A stretch of 64,000 bases of DNA from Chondrilla cf. caribensis (lineage: Eukaryota; Porifera; Demospongiae; Chondrillida; Chondrillidae): positions 559,382 through 623,381 of the forward strand of contig OZ026567.1 in assembly GCA_964020155.1 (NCBI GenBank), written 5' to 3'. Made by a program: the position numbers and the translations under genes. Shown piece after piece: positions 1-11,575 of the stretch. The notes under the pieces are model-generated. The model saw only the letters and a list, made by a program, of their open reading frames with translations. It was not told the DNA's origin and did not search any database. How positions within the stretch are numbered: the first letter of the stretch is position 1; every line of letters begins with the position of its first letter.

Positions 1-251
1 TTCGTATTGGCCTATCTGATTGTAGTTACCGTCTTGCTCCGAGTGGCAAATCCAGTTATGCGGAAGTCCGATCCTTTCATTCTGCAGGAATACGATAAAA
101 CGAAACGTCCTTGCCCCTGTCTGATTTCTTTGAGCATCCGAATACAATGCAAATCCTCGTGAAGCTAAAAATATCAATGACCACTGTAATGTTGGTTGTG
201 CACCAAAATGGCCGCCAATGCTAAGCCACGCCCAATGCACACGCTCTATAC
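1..251. other. Single-copy flank, no gene seen
   Basis: I see no convincing coding region. This stretch does not match the DNA that precedes the other copies of the leader block, so the left boundary of the duplicated unit lies close to 252. Confidence 0.4.
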
Positions 252-816
252 GTGTGCGCGTTAATAGTCGTTATTCCCCGTTAAGGAGTACGAACAATTG
301 CAAAAAGTTTGCGTAGGTAGGTTATTGAGCGCGTCTGTGGTCGAGGTTAACATTCTGAAGCTGCTATATAGTGGTCTATTGAGTAGTCCAGAATCTTAAA
401 TTCGATTTTTTTTTTTGATATATTCTTTGTATACACAAGTCTCCGTCGAGGTACGTAAGTAGCTTGTATCTGTGATTGATTAGTGAAGCCATTCAGTCGA
501 TATTAGCCGATTCAGTACGACTCAAGATTGAGTGTGTGATATTAATATTTATCGTTTATATAACTAAGTTAACTACCTTCGAATTCTGCTTTATTTCATA
601 CACAGTCGGAAAGCTTAAGATCGAATCTTTGGATATTCCCCGTGAACGGCAGTGGATCTTCGAAATTCGATGAGGTAAGTATCTTGCGTGTGTGATTACT
701 CCCGTCGTACCGTTGAAACATAGATCATCTCATCGTGCTTGTATGACTGGGGTGATACACATGTCAATGACCGCGGTCCAGGCGCTGCAGATGATTCCGT
801 ATCAATAGTACAATTA
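252..816 (+). promoter_or_regulatory. Leader block L1, copy 1 (putative promoter and untranslated exons)
   Basis: The block begins with a GTGTGCGCGTTA motif that recurs near 11045, 20465 and 50743. Conserved splice signals suggest non-coding exons: a donor after GTCGAG at 450 (GTACGT), an acceptor CACAG at 601-605, and a 69-nt exon 606-674 ending GATGAG before GTAAGT. The same 69-nt exon is at 51091-51159. No long conserved reading frame crosses the block, so I read it as 5' leader. Promoter function is inferred from position and conservation. Confidence 0.5.
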
Positions 817-847
817 GCATAGTTAGGGTTACCAATGAAAAAAATCG

Positions 848-1057
848 ATGATCATAGAATTAGTTCTAATTTGCATCGTAGGTGCTACATTGCTAGCTGC
901 ATTCAGTGGTGTACACCGTTTAATGATGCGACGTTCCTTCGTCGAATTATTCACAATAAACTACCACTATCGCCTTTTCGACGGCCATATTTTTAAAGCA
1001 CAATTCAACGAAAGGATGAATAAGTTTGAAACTCTGCACATAAGAAGAGCATCATAG
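848..1057 (+). CDS. Small hydrophobic ORF in left foldback arm
   Basis: This is a 69-codon ORF with a hydrophobic start (residues about 2-19) and a basic C-terminal half. The right arm carries it in reverse (2346-2582, - strand, possibly with nine extra N-terminal codons), differing at about one residue. Conservation between the arms follows automatically from the inverted repeat, so it is not independent evidence of coding. No known family is recognised. Confidence 0.2.
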   Translation: MIIELVLICIVGATLLAAFSGVHRLMMRRSFVELFTINYHYRLFDGHIFKAQFNERMNKFETLHIRRAS

Positions 1058-1624
1058 TGGCTACATAACCTGGAGGTAACCGTTCGAAAGGATTAAGATT
1101 ATTTGAAATGGTGGCTTAATATTCCGACCGCAATCGACGGAAGACCACACAATTGTTAACACAGCATCGCAATGGAAGTACACGCGACATTGCTCCTAAA
1201 TGTGCAAGATAGGGCATCGATGGTCTACTTGGAGGCAGAGCATGACAAACCTGCAAGGTCTCTAACCATGTGAACGGACGACATTTATGGAAAAAGACAT
1301 GTAGATTAAGGGAACAAGAACGGGAAGGGTAAACCTCGCATACCTTCGAAATGTTTGAGATGGAAAAGTTGTTGTCAGTTATTAATTCAAGAATTTAAAC
1401 TGATACTACAATCAACGCCAATCATTTTGGGGTGGAATGGCAGACATTTTAGGTTACGTAGTCGGTTAACACGTGATTTGATTTTGCGCTAAATGTAAAC
1501 CGGTAAACTTGAATAGCTATAGAATTCCGACAAAAGGTACGCTCGTCTTTATTCTATATATCTAAACCGACGATTATTCAGTGTGTAGTGTTAACAATGC
1601 GAGCATTAATGTACAGATAATACC

Positions 1625-1846
1625 ATGTTTGACATCTCTGCCTGGAGAGCAGCCATTGGTTCCTGGTATTTCGTGCATTCAGTAAAGCACAGTTGTTTTC
1701 ACAACTATCAAGGCTCAGTTCTGGAATACAGTTTGGTGCTTGTCTGCATTTTGAGTCTACTGCTGATTGGGGGAATAGAGAGCAATCCCGGCCCTGTTTT
1801 ACGTAGTATATGTTACCATTATATCATATTATCATCATTATGGTAG
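1625..1846 (+). CDS. Short ORF ending in a 2A-like motif, in the foldback centre
   Basis: The ORF is 73 codons long. A leucine-rich hydrophobic stretch (residues about 36-48) runs directly into Gly-Gly-Ile-Glu-Ser-Asn-Pro-Gly-Pro, encoded at 1769-1795. The ExNPGP core matches ribosome-skipping 2A peptides, and a hydrophobic run before it is usual for that family. The normally conserved Asp is Gly here. A possible splice donor (GTAGTA) follows within about ten bases, so this could be a 5' exon spliced to something further on, or a relic of a retrotransposon ORF, where 2A motifs are known. Its function is inferred only. Confidence 0.35.
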   Translation: MFDISAWRAAIGSWYFVHSVKHSCFHNYQGSVLEYSLVLVCILSLLLIGGIESNPGPVLRSICYHYIILSSLW

Positions 1847-2585
1847 TTACCTTGACTCATACAAGTCCTCATACGCATTGCTTGGCTAAAATCCCACCTG
1901 TGCATACTGGATTGCGAAATAACATGACAAATTCAAAATGGCTGGCGTAAACCTCCGCATATTAATCGTTCGTCTGCCTTCGCATTTAATCATCACTTGT
2001 GGAGGTTCAGTTCTTATCGAGTCTTATTCCAACCTTTACAGGTATGTGGAGTGTATTTAAGACCCAAATTGTCCTCTATCTTGCGATCTACCGAAATTTC
2101 CCATATTTTTTTCCATAAATGTCGTCCGTTCACATGGTTAGAGATCTTGCAGGTTTGTCATGCTCTGCCTCCAAGTAGACCATCGATGCCCTATCTTGCA
2201 CATTTAGGAGCAATGTCGCGTGTACTTCCATTGCGATGCTATGTTAACAATTGTGTGGTCTTCCGTCGATTGCGGTCGGAATATTGAGCCACCATTTCAA
2301 ATAATCTTAATCCTTTCGAACGGTTACCTCCAGGTTATGTAGCCACTATGATGCTCTTCTTATGTGCAGAGTTTCAAACTTATTCATCATTTCGTTGAAT
2401 TGTGCTTTAAAAATATGGCCGTCGAAAAGGCGATAGTGGTAGTTTATTGTGAATAATTCGACGAAGGAACGTCGCATCATTAAACGGTGTACACCACTGA
2501 ATGCAGCTAGCAATGTAGCACCTACGATGCAAATTAGAACTAATTCTATGATCATCGATTTTTTCATTGGTAACCCTAGCATAGT

Positions 2586-3240
2586 ATAGAGTCACAACAG
2601 TACTACATAGGAACATAGTGTAACCTTTTAGTTGAGTCAGAGTGAGAATATCGATTGTATGTTGTACGACTGGGGTAATGTATTGTGGAACCATTCACTG
2701 TAACAGAGTGGTGCTTATGGGAGGTATGTACGTACCCTAACCCTAACCAGTTCCTCAGTACATGAAGAGTCATGTATTATTCATGTGTAAGTTGACTCAC
2801 TCCCCACTTGAATCTGGACCCTCAGTCACACATGGTCCTATGAATCCATCCATCTGTGAATATTGAGCACTGCATATTGCTGCTGGTATCCACTCATGAT
2901 TACTGAGGAGTGTATATACCCGGTTTGCTTGTATTATTGTGACGGTCAATTATACTGTTGATGTGGTCAGAGCATCACTTGTACGTATCTCTACCTATAG
3001 CTGTTGCTGTGTACCTTCTGTGGTTGTATACCTGAACTTTGAACCTGTCAAAACCAAGTGGTAACTGACTGGAACAGTTGGTGAAGAAACCATTGCCGGA
3101 TTGACTCAAAGTATGTTATTGTAGTAACCCCATAAGCACAATAGTCTGTAGCAGGTCCAACATAGCATACCGTATGTGTGTGACATGTTTGTTGTGGAAT
3201 AAAGTGACCCTCTCTATAAAGACCATCCTACATGTGCAGA
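2586..3240 (+). repeat. Leader block L2, copy 1
   Basis: Non-coding segment nearly identical to 11576-12240, 43596-44040 (partial) and 51346-52020. It ends with a conserved stretch, starting at a CTCTCTATAAAGACC sequence, that directly precedes each 12-bp minisatellite. Near 2735 the copy reads CCTAACCCTAACC where other copies read TTGTTGGTGAGAACC, a local replacement by telomere-like sequence. Confidence 0.65.
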
Positions 3241-3256
3241 TAGGGAAAGTGGTCCC

Positions 3257-4480
3257 AGTATACAGGCAGTTTCTGTAGGTGGTCCCTGTAGGCAGTCCCT
3301 GTAGGCGGTCCCTGTAGGTGGTCCCTGTAGGTGGTCCCTATAGGTGGTCCCTATAGGTGGTCCTTGTAGGCGGTCCCTGTAGGTGGTCCATGTAGGCAAT
3401 CCCTGTAGGTGGTCCCAGTAGGCGGTCCCTGTAGGTATTTCCTGTAGGTGGTCCCTATAGGTGGTCCCTGTAGGTAGTCCCTATAGGTGGTCCCTGTAGG
3501 CAGTCCCTGTAGGTGGTGCCTGTAAGTGGTCCCTATAGGTGGTCCCTGTAGTCGGTCCCTGTAGGCAGTCCCCGTAGGTAGCCCCTGTAGGTGGTCCCAG
3601 TAAGTGGTCCCTGAAGGTGGTCCCTGTAGGCGGTCCCTGTAGGTGGTGCCTGTAGGTGGTCCCTGTAGGTGGTCCCTGTAGGCAGTCCCTGTAGGTGGTC
3701 CCTGTAGGCGGTCCCTGTAGGCAGTCCCTGTAGGTGGTCCCTGTAGGCGGTCCCTGTAGATGGTCCTTGTAGGTGGTCCCTGTAAGCAGTCCCTGTAGGT
3801 GGTGCCTGTAGGTGGTCCCTGTAGGTGGTCCCTGTAGGCAGTCCCTGTAGGTGGTCCCTGTAGGCAGTCCCTGTAGGCAGTCCTTGTAGGAGGTCCCTGT
3901 AGGTGGTCCCTGTAGGTGGTGCCTGTAGGTGGTCCCTGTAGGTGGTCCCTGTAGGCAGTCCCTGTAGGTGGTCCCTGTAGGCAGTCCCTGTAGGCAGTCC
4001 TTGTAGGAGGTCCCTGTAGGTGGTCCCTGTAGGTGGTGCCTGTAGGTGGTCCCTGTAGGTGGTCCCTGTAGGTGGTCCCTGTAGGTGGTCCCAGTAAGTG
4101 GTTGTAGGAGGTCCCTGTAGGCGTTCCCTGTAAGTGGCCCCTATAGGTGGTCCCTGTAGGCAGTCCCTGTAAGTGGCCCCTGTAGGCGGTCCCTGTAGAC
4201 AGTCCCTGTAGGCGGTCCCTGTAGGTGGTGCCTGTAGATGGTCCCTATAGGTGGTCCCTGTAGGTGGTCCCTGTAGGTGGTCCCTGTAGGTGGTCCCTGT
4301 AGGTGGTCCCTGTAGGTGGTCCCTGTAGGTGGTCCCTGTAGGTGGTCCCTGTAGGCGGTCCCTGTAGGCAGTCCCTGTAGGTAGTCCCTGTAGGTGGTCC
4401 CTGTAGGTGGTCCCTGTAGGTGGTCCCTGTAGGTGGTGACTGTAGGTGGTCCCTTTAGGTGGTCCCTGTACAAAGGTGGT
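3257..4480. repeat. 12-bp minisatellite array (unit A)
   Basis: About 100 copies of a 12-mer with + strand consensus GGTCCCTGTAGG followed by T or C. Because 12 is a multiple of 3 and the unit has no stop on the minus strand, long spurious minus ORFs arise there. Variants such as GGTGCC and AGTCCC recur in blocks, showing expansion by multi-unit duplication (for example 3810-3990 against 3920-4060). Confidence 0.95.
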
Positions 4481-4484
4481 TCCT

Positions 4485-5182
4485 ATAGTAGTTGTGTACA
4501 TAATATGTATAATACATTTCTTTCTGAATGGAGTATTCTGTCCCTCACGTGTACTGTCTGTACATGTACTGTCTTTGTATGTAGGTAACCACTGCTGCCT
4601 GACCCTTGGCTGTGTACCTCAAAGTGCAGTGACATCATTGCAACATCCGAAGGAAGAATCCATTCCCAACAACCCCTGTGTTCAAAGTATGTTAGATAGC
4701 ACACTACACCAGTATGCCATGGAGAATACAGAATATGTATACTGTCACATTCATGTGTCGTGTGTGCAGTAAACTATTGGGATACAGTGTCCATACATAT
4801 TAATTTCAGTCTGCAGGTCCTTCAAGTTGATAACCTGTGTGTACCATTCCATCTCTCAGCTATTGCTGTGGTCCTCTTGACTGTGTACCTCAACTACAAG
4901 TGAAGATCTGTTAGGTAACAGCTGGTTTGAAGCTGCTGTGAAGAAACTGTCATCATCCATCCACACCACAGGAAGTATCCACATAATAAGTATATTATAC
5001 TGTATTAGCACGTCTGTTACGTTTAGCATTTACTGCATTCGTACACTGACACGGTTCGAATCGTTTACTGCATTCGTACACGGACAAGGACTCAGATCAA
5101 CCGTGTTGTGCAGCTGTCAGACTGGTGATTTCCAATTTCAGACATCAGACTTGCTATATCCATTTTCAGTGATCAAGTAAAT
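4485..5182 (+). repeat. Leader block L3, copy 1, directly upstream of the unit A ORF
   Basis: Conserved in all four units (13966-14624, 44248-44930, 53793-54163). It ends CCATTTTCAG then TGATCAAG, a good 3' splice site 5-20 bases before the ATG, so the start codon probably sits at the head of an exon with upstream untranslated exons. The open frames within it are not conserved in length between copies. Confidence 0.5.
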
Positions 5183-8100
5183 ATGAATCTGTCCAACAAT
5201 TTTGATCAAAATAGATGTTCTTACTTTTACAAGAAGAGGGAGCGAAAAAGAATACAAATCCAATCCAATCGTTATTTCTTCCTCGCAAGAATGTTCCAAT
5301 CTCATAACATGAGCTTCTTCTTTGTCAGTTCACTCCTTTGTCTACTGCTGTGTTCCTCACCACCCAGTGACACATGGAGTCTCCAGGACCTTGCCATATT
5401 TGTAGTGGTATTATTCACCAGTGATACAGAACTGGTGTTGAGTGGCATTCTCTACAAAGCCATTCAAGAAGGGGTACAATTGACGGGATGTATTACAGTT
5501 ATTTCAAGATCACTCAAATCAATGATATGTAATAATAAGCCTTCTGTAGTTGTCTTTCTGCTGGAAGATAAAGTATGGTGCTGGTGTTGGTATTACATTT
5601 ATGCTGAGTTAAAGAGTCGAATGATTTCATTGATTGAGATTTTCATTGAGCATCTCAAATTGAGGGACAAGACAACTGGTTCTATTGTTGAGGTAAATGA
5701 CGTATGCCATGTCAAGTCTGGAGATAAGAAAGTTATCCCACTTCCCTTCAAACAAGTGGGTTGTACATTAAGAGCTTGCAAAATGCCTAATGTAGCCAGT
5801 CACCACTGGGTACTTCGTCTCCGTGGTGGTATGCAAATCTTTGTGAAGACCCTGACTGGCAAGACTATCACTCTTGAAGTGGAGCCAAGTGACACAGTTG
5901 ACAATGTGAAGGTCAAGATTCAAGACAGGGAAGGCATCCCACCAGATCAGCAGTGTCTTATCTTTGCTGGGAAACAACTGGAAGATTGTTGTACTCTCAG
6001 AGAAACCAACATTGAAAACGAATCCACTCACCACTTGGTACTTCGTCTCTGTGGTGGTATGAAAATCTTTGTGAAGACCCTGACTGGCAAGACTATCACT
6101 CTTGAAGTGGAGCCAAGTGACACAGTTGACAACGTGAAGGCCAAGATTCAGGACAAGGAAGGCAGCCCACCAGATCAGCAACTTCTCATCTTCGCTGGCA
6201 AACAATGGGAAGACGGCCATACTCTCAAAGACTACAACCTTCAAATGGAGTCCCCTATCTATTTGGTACTTCGTATTCGTACTTATATTATGCAGATCTT
6301 TGTGAAGACCCCGACTGGAAAGACGATCATCCTTGAAGTGAAGCCAAGTGACACAGTTGACAATGCATGTGAAGGCCAAGATTCAAGAAAGGTATCCCAC
6401 CAGATCAGCAGTGTCTTATCTTTGCTGGCCACCTACTGGAAGATGGTTGTACTCTTGGAGAGTACAACATTGGAAAAGAATCCACCCTTGACCTAGTAAG
6501 CACCAAGGAATTCTTTACTTATCAATATCAGGAGGCGCTGAAGAAGAATCAAGTAGTTAGCTTACGGATAGCAAAGACCATCACCACAGGACCTCCTCGT
6601 GTGGGGAAGACCTGGTTGAAGAGTCTTCTGTTGGGACAACCTCCTCCAGAAAAGAGCCTCAGTACCCCAATTGTCGACAAAGCAGTTACCATTTCTGTAC
6701 CGGATCCAATCCAGAGTGAGGTTCAGTACCACAGTGATCGTGTGCTCCTGACGTCCTCCTCCAGTGGATGGAGTGTGGTAGATGATGTGACTAATTTGAA
6801 GTCACTTTTGAGTGTTGTACAGCCTAAAATGAGTACAAATCAAATCTCCAACCCACAATCCACCCAGCCAACCACCAACCACCCACTTGCCCAGCAAAGT
6901 ACTGTCCAGCTACCTATCCAAGAAACTACTACCAAATTGTCCACTCCATCTAAAAAGAAAATAATAGGATTTTATAGTTGGTTAAAGTCACGTTTTCATC
7001 GAAGAACAGTAGGTGAGATGAATAGAGTACATGATATGGATGAAGTACATGATATGGATGAAGTGCATGATATAGATGAAGTGAGTGAAATGGTCCATGG
7101 AGCACTCAGCAAACTCGATGACTCAGTGGAAGGTGTCAACCTACAAGATGAGAGATTGCTGCAGTTCATTGACACTGGAGGTCAGCTCTCCTTCCACGAT
7201 ATCCTTCCTCTCTTCCTAACAACACCAGCTGTTTACCTTCAAGTCTTCAACATGTCACAACCTCTGGACTCACATCCCACTGATGCCATGAGACTGGAGT
7301 CAGGACAGGTATCCTCGGAGGAGTCTCCTTTCACTAATAAGGAGCTCCTCATCAGATCTCTCACGAGTATTTATTCTTTGTCAGACAGACCTCTGAATAT
7401 CCCAGATTTCGGTATTGTAGACACTCTACACAAATCACCCACTCGCGTCCTTGTTATCGGTACTCACAAGGACAAAGTACCACTGTCTGAGCTCACAGAG
7501 ACCATTGACTGTATCAGTAAATCCATTAGAGATGCTATCAAGGGCAAACCCTTTGAACAAGATGTGATCATCCATCCAGAGAGCGGCCACTACTTCCATC
7601 CAGTCAACAACGCACTGTACAGTCAAGAAGTGGACGAGAGGTCAGATGCTAACCAGCTAGTTGACTTCATCAGAGATAAAGTAGCCAAATGCTGTGAACG
7701 TACAAAGTGTGATGTCCCTATCACCTGGTTACTGTGTCAGACCGTTCTCAGTATGTACTTGAGCAAACCTTTTCTCCCATTCAAGGATTTCCTCACACTT
7801 TGCCTGAAGCATCGTTATGTGACGACGTCCTCTGAATGTGCTGCCATGGTTCACTTCTTTCACACCTTGGGTCTGTTCTTCCACCATCACACTGGACTCC
7901 CTGGGGAAGTGGACCACTCAACATCAAGTGGGGGTGACTCCAATAGCACCTGTTTGGTCTTCACTGACCCCTCCTACCTGTGTCGCAACATCACCAAGCT
8001 TTACACTGTTCAGTTTGAGAAGCACCCCAGTGGTAGGAAGAGAGAGTTGAAGGAGAAAGGCATCCTTACTCTTGACACATTGCGGGAAGTAGGAATTGAC

Positions 8101-10311
8101 CAAGAGCTCAATGGAGAGTGGCTCATTGGTCTAATGTCCACTCTTGGGATCATAGCAGCTGTTCCTGGAAGAAGAAAAGGTCAAATAGAATACTTCATGC
8201 CTTCGGCGTTGCTTCCAAGAGAAGAGATACAAGTTCCTCAGAGGAAAGAAGTATCTAAAGTGATGGCTATTTCCTTCATTGACAAGGACAGGAACTACAT
8301 TCCTTGTGGAGTGTTCCCAGCAGCAGTCACTTATCTCTTGTCAGCACCAAAGTGGTCCATCCTCACAGAGTGGTCCTCACGAACCACAATGTACTTTGAG
8401 GTTGGAGGAGCAGACTATGTCAAACTGACAGATACCAACTCCTTCATCAAAATGGAGGTCTCCAGTGATGATGTCCTGTCTCCATCGAGCTACCGTTCCT
8501 ATCGTGACACTGTATTCACAGCTGTGGAACAGTCATACTCCAGACTGTACAAAGTAGAGGATACCACAGGGATCCTTGTTGTGGGGATGGTGTGTCCTCT
8601 AGAGGAACACCGTGATAGAGGGAGCCATTTTGCTCGGATGACTGTCGATGAAGTCAACAGCACCTGCTTTGTAAGGTGTTCTGGAATTTCCAAAGTATTG
8701 CCCAAGAAGTCTGTAGAGATGTTTTCCAGATTATCCCACAAGGTGTGTGTACCTATCATGTGCATACATATATTCATGCACTGCACGGGATTTGGTTTTC
8801 CTACAGTATATCTTACATTATTGACTACTGTCATTCCACACAAAGCATTAAATTTCAAAGTAGGAGTTCCATGCTCTCTGTTTGATATCAATATACAACA
8901 TAGCATGCATATACATAAGATGTGTGTAAATTATTATAATACACATGCAATTAATAGTGTACTGTGGGCTTTCATTAAATTGATATCATTTTACATGGCC
9001 ATTAATTTTATGTGCATATGTATTTGTATATGCATGCTTTGAATATGTAACATGTGTAAATTTCCATATGTATCTGTAGGCTATTATCTCAGAACAACAC
9101 ACTGTGAAAGGAGAAGAGAGACTCAGTAAGTTAAAAGGCTAGTCCTCATTTTGTGCTAATAGTAAGAGACTTCCACAGTGTGCTATGTGCACTGCATGAT
9201 TTTGGGGTACTCTCATTTCCCTGTAGAGGAACTGGTGGGACAGTACACTGGTGTTGTGGAGGACATACTCAGGGACGGCACTCAGGTTGAATTCGACATG
9301 CTCTCCAAGTTACTGCCTGAACAGATGAAGGTATTCAATGATTTGGAGAAGAGAACTAAGAAATTACTCCAGAGGCAATGTGGTGGACAACTGAGGAATC
9401 CCAGAGAGAGATCATGGAGAGGTGAATGACCATAGTCCAGGCATGTGCAGGCTCCAAGCTAGAGGTTTGAGGGGTTTTAATCATGAGACCTTTCTATTTC
9501 AACCCTGTGCCGTCCTCACAGTATATGCACTCATGATCACTGCATTCAACTTGTTGTCTTATGCTACCTGACACATTTCTGTGATGTAATGCATGAACCA
9601 GTGTGAGGTCAGTGTATCACTCAGTTCTATTGTGGACACTGTCTTTGTTATTGTTGGCATTGAGGTAGTATTGATAAATAGACCATTTCAACCATTTCAC
9701 CAGTTCCACTGGACAACCCTGCATGCACATGTGCAAATAGTTGGTACCTGACCATCCTTCTCCTCCCCCACATAATTAAGTCAGATGGATGGAGTAACCA
9801 TTGTGTGTGAAGCCAGGTATGTAAGTATAGGCTCTGAGTGTGCAGAATAATTCCTCCACTGGTTGTGTACGGTCCTCTCAATCACACCACTCTACATTCA
9901 TAGCAGGTTTAGATGTTACCCAATAAGCAATGGAGTACATTTTCTCAATGTTCAATATTATGTACATGACCTGGGATAGTCTGATGATCGTTATTCTGTT
10001 ATTTTGTAGACATGACACCATCTGACTGTTCCTTCCCTTTCATCTTGGAGAAAGTCCCTGTTTGGTCTCCTCTTGCAATAAGTCTAGGTGTACCTTTCGA
10101 TAAAGTGAAGTCCTTACAAGCTCAGCCTGATCCCATCATGGGTGCCTTTGAGGCTCTCAAACTGTGGCAATCCGAGCATCCAACTATAGCCAGAGGATGT
10201 CCCCCAACCTGGGAGTTCTTGTTGAAAGCTGTGAACGACTGTGCTTCTCCTCGTGTCAGCAATGAGATAGCTGAAAGGGTAGCCGTAGAGGAGACATGGT
10301 CTATTCAGTGA
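5183..10311 (+). pseudogene. Unit A: frame-broken ubiquitin-Roc-COR-Death gene
   Basis: The 5' part (5183-6496) encodes a basic and hydrophobic N-terminus, then two ubiquitin repeats and the start of a third. Against unit B, the third ubiquitin has 4 extra bases after GACAAT (about 6366) and lacks 5 bases in the next helix (about 6383). The net -1 shift stops the frame at 6494-6496. The downstream frame, open from about 6375 to the donor at 8742, encodes an intact Roc-COR part: P-loop GPPRVGKT (about 6585-6610), DTGGQ (about 7171) and GTHKDK (about 7461). Phase-matched exons follow at 9080-9125, 9227-9421 and 10010-10311, the last encoding the Death-like domain. A three-fold repeat (V/I-H-D-M/I-D-E) lies between P-loop and DTGGQ. 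It is either a pseudogene or a gene whose ubiquitin and GTPase halves are now separate. Confidence 0.75.
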
Positions 10312-11040
10312 ACATACAGGTATGGTATATGACATACATGCAGTGTTCAGTATGTGAACCAGGTGACCAACCTGTGTACATGTGTGTATACAGGTGGTGG
10401 TATCCCACTAGGAGGTAGCTACTGTACTAATCTCTCCTGTTGTGATGGAATCGTACTGAGTCATTCCTTCACTGGTACAAGTATCTCAATGTACTTGTAG
10501 TGAGGATTGTGTGTTATCGGTACTTCCTGAGGTATTGAGCAATGTGGGCCTCAACCACTGAACGTTATGTACTCAACAATCTCCACAGTTGTCCTGTTTC
10601 TTCTTTGTCTGGTACAATTGACCTCTTCACCACAACACACTTGAGACGTCTGTAGAACAGTCCCTCACTTAACAGTACATCTTGTGGACACAGATACACT
10701 CACACGCACAGTAATGGTAGTGGTTCCAGTGTCAGTGGTGACCCTAGACATGAGAGTGAGGAACCGAGGGTGAGGTTGTGAGAGGTCCGACTGTATCAGA
10801 GTGTAGAGCTGTGATATCCGGGGGTGGAGGTGGGATGTGTTAACGATATTCATAAGATGTCATTATATTCCATCTGTTTATTGTATTGTTTCATTTGATA
10901 TCCCTCTTCTACAGGACTGGTAACATCCTACCACTTCGAGGAATTTGAAAGTTGAACTTTCTATTTTTCGGACATAGCAGTGCATGTGTGTGTACACTGT
11001 GGTAATTATTGTATATTATAGTGCGTGAGGTTCTACAATA
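10312..11040 (+). repeat. 3' flanking block shared by units A, B and D
   Basis: Non-coding sequence after the Death exon. It is nearly identical at 50015-50740; its last part (about 10850-11040) also matches 20280-20460 upstream of PARL. It contains a CTTCTACAG acceptor-like site (about 10915) and leads into the next leader block. I see no gene. Confidence 0.6.
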
Positions 11041-11575
11041 TGTATGCGCGTTATTGGTCGTTATTTCCCGTTGAGGAGTACGAACAACAACACCCTGTAC
11101 TGGTCGAGGATAACATTCTGAAGCTGCTAGTGGTCTATTGAGTAGTCGGAAAGTTTGAGTTCGATTTATTCGATATATTCTTTGTATAAGAAAGTCTTTG
11201 TCGAGGTAAGTAGCTTGTATCTGTGATTAATCGTTGAAGCCATTCAGCTGCAGGGCACGCTTCAGTATGACTCAAGATTGGGTGTGTGATATTAATTTTT
11301 ATCGTTTATGTAACAGAACTAGAACAACTAGCTCCTGCTGCTTCATTTCTTAATAATACAGTCGGAAATTAAAGCTTATAAGATCGTGGTAAGTAACTTG
11401 TGTGTGTGATTACTCCCGTCGTACCGTTGAAACATAGATCATCTCATCGTGCTTGTATGACTGGGGTGATACACATGTCAATGACCGCGGTCTAGGTGCT
11501 ACAGATGATCCCGTATCGCTCACGTGGCAGGACTACTGAGAACAGCTAGCTGTAGAGTATAACTAGCATTTATAG
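11041..11575 (+). promoter_or_regulatory. Leader block L1, copy 2 (unit B)
   Basis: Homologous to 252-816 and 50741-51345. The conserved first donor, after GTCGAG (about 11196), is GTAAGT. The second small exon is shortened here. The foldback element of copy 1 is absent, giving the uninserted site at about 11565. The promoter and untranslated-exon role is inferred. Confidence 0.5.

Larger units (their letters stand above)
824..2578. mobile_element. Foldback DNA element with about 470-bp inverted arms
   Basis: The left arm (824-1295) and right arm (about 2107-2578) are nearly perfect reverse complements around an 811-nt centre. The ends are TAGGGTTACC and GGTAACCCTA. A 7-bp direct repeat, GCATAGT, flanks the element at 817-823 and 2579-2585, as expected of a target-site duplication. 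The homologous leaders of units B and D/E lack it; they read straight through at about 11565 and 51340. The insertion therefore postdates unit duplication. The superfamily is unknown; no transposase is visible. Confidence 0.8.

Noticed and set aside
3533..4501. Long minus-strand ORFs with TYRDHLQGPPTG repeats (also 11964-13307 and 51974-53425)
   Set aside because: They are the translation of a 12-bp minisatellite whose period is a multiple of 3 and whose unit lacks stops on that strand. They lie antisense to the leaders and have no codon constraint.
5768..6379. Minus-strand ORFs antisense to ubiquitin repeats and Roc-COR (for example 54791-55453, 39669-39989, 17292-17483)
   Set aside because: They mirror strongly constrained sense codons and recur only because the sense repeats recur; no independent evidence.
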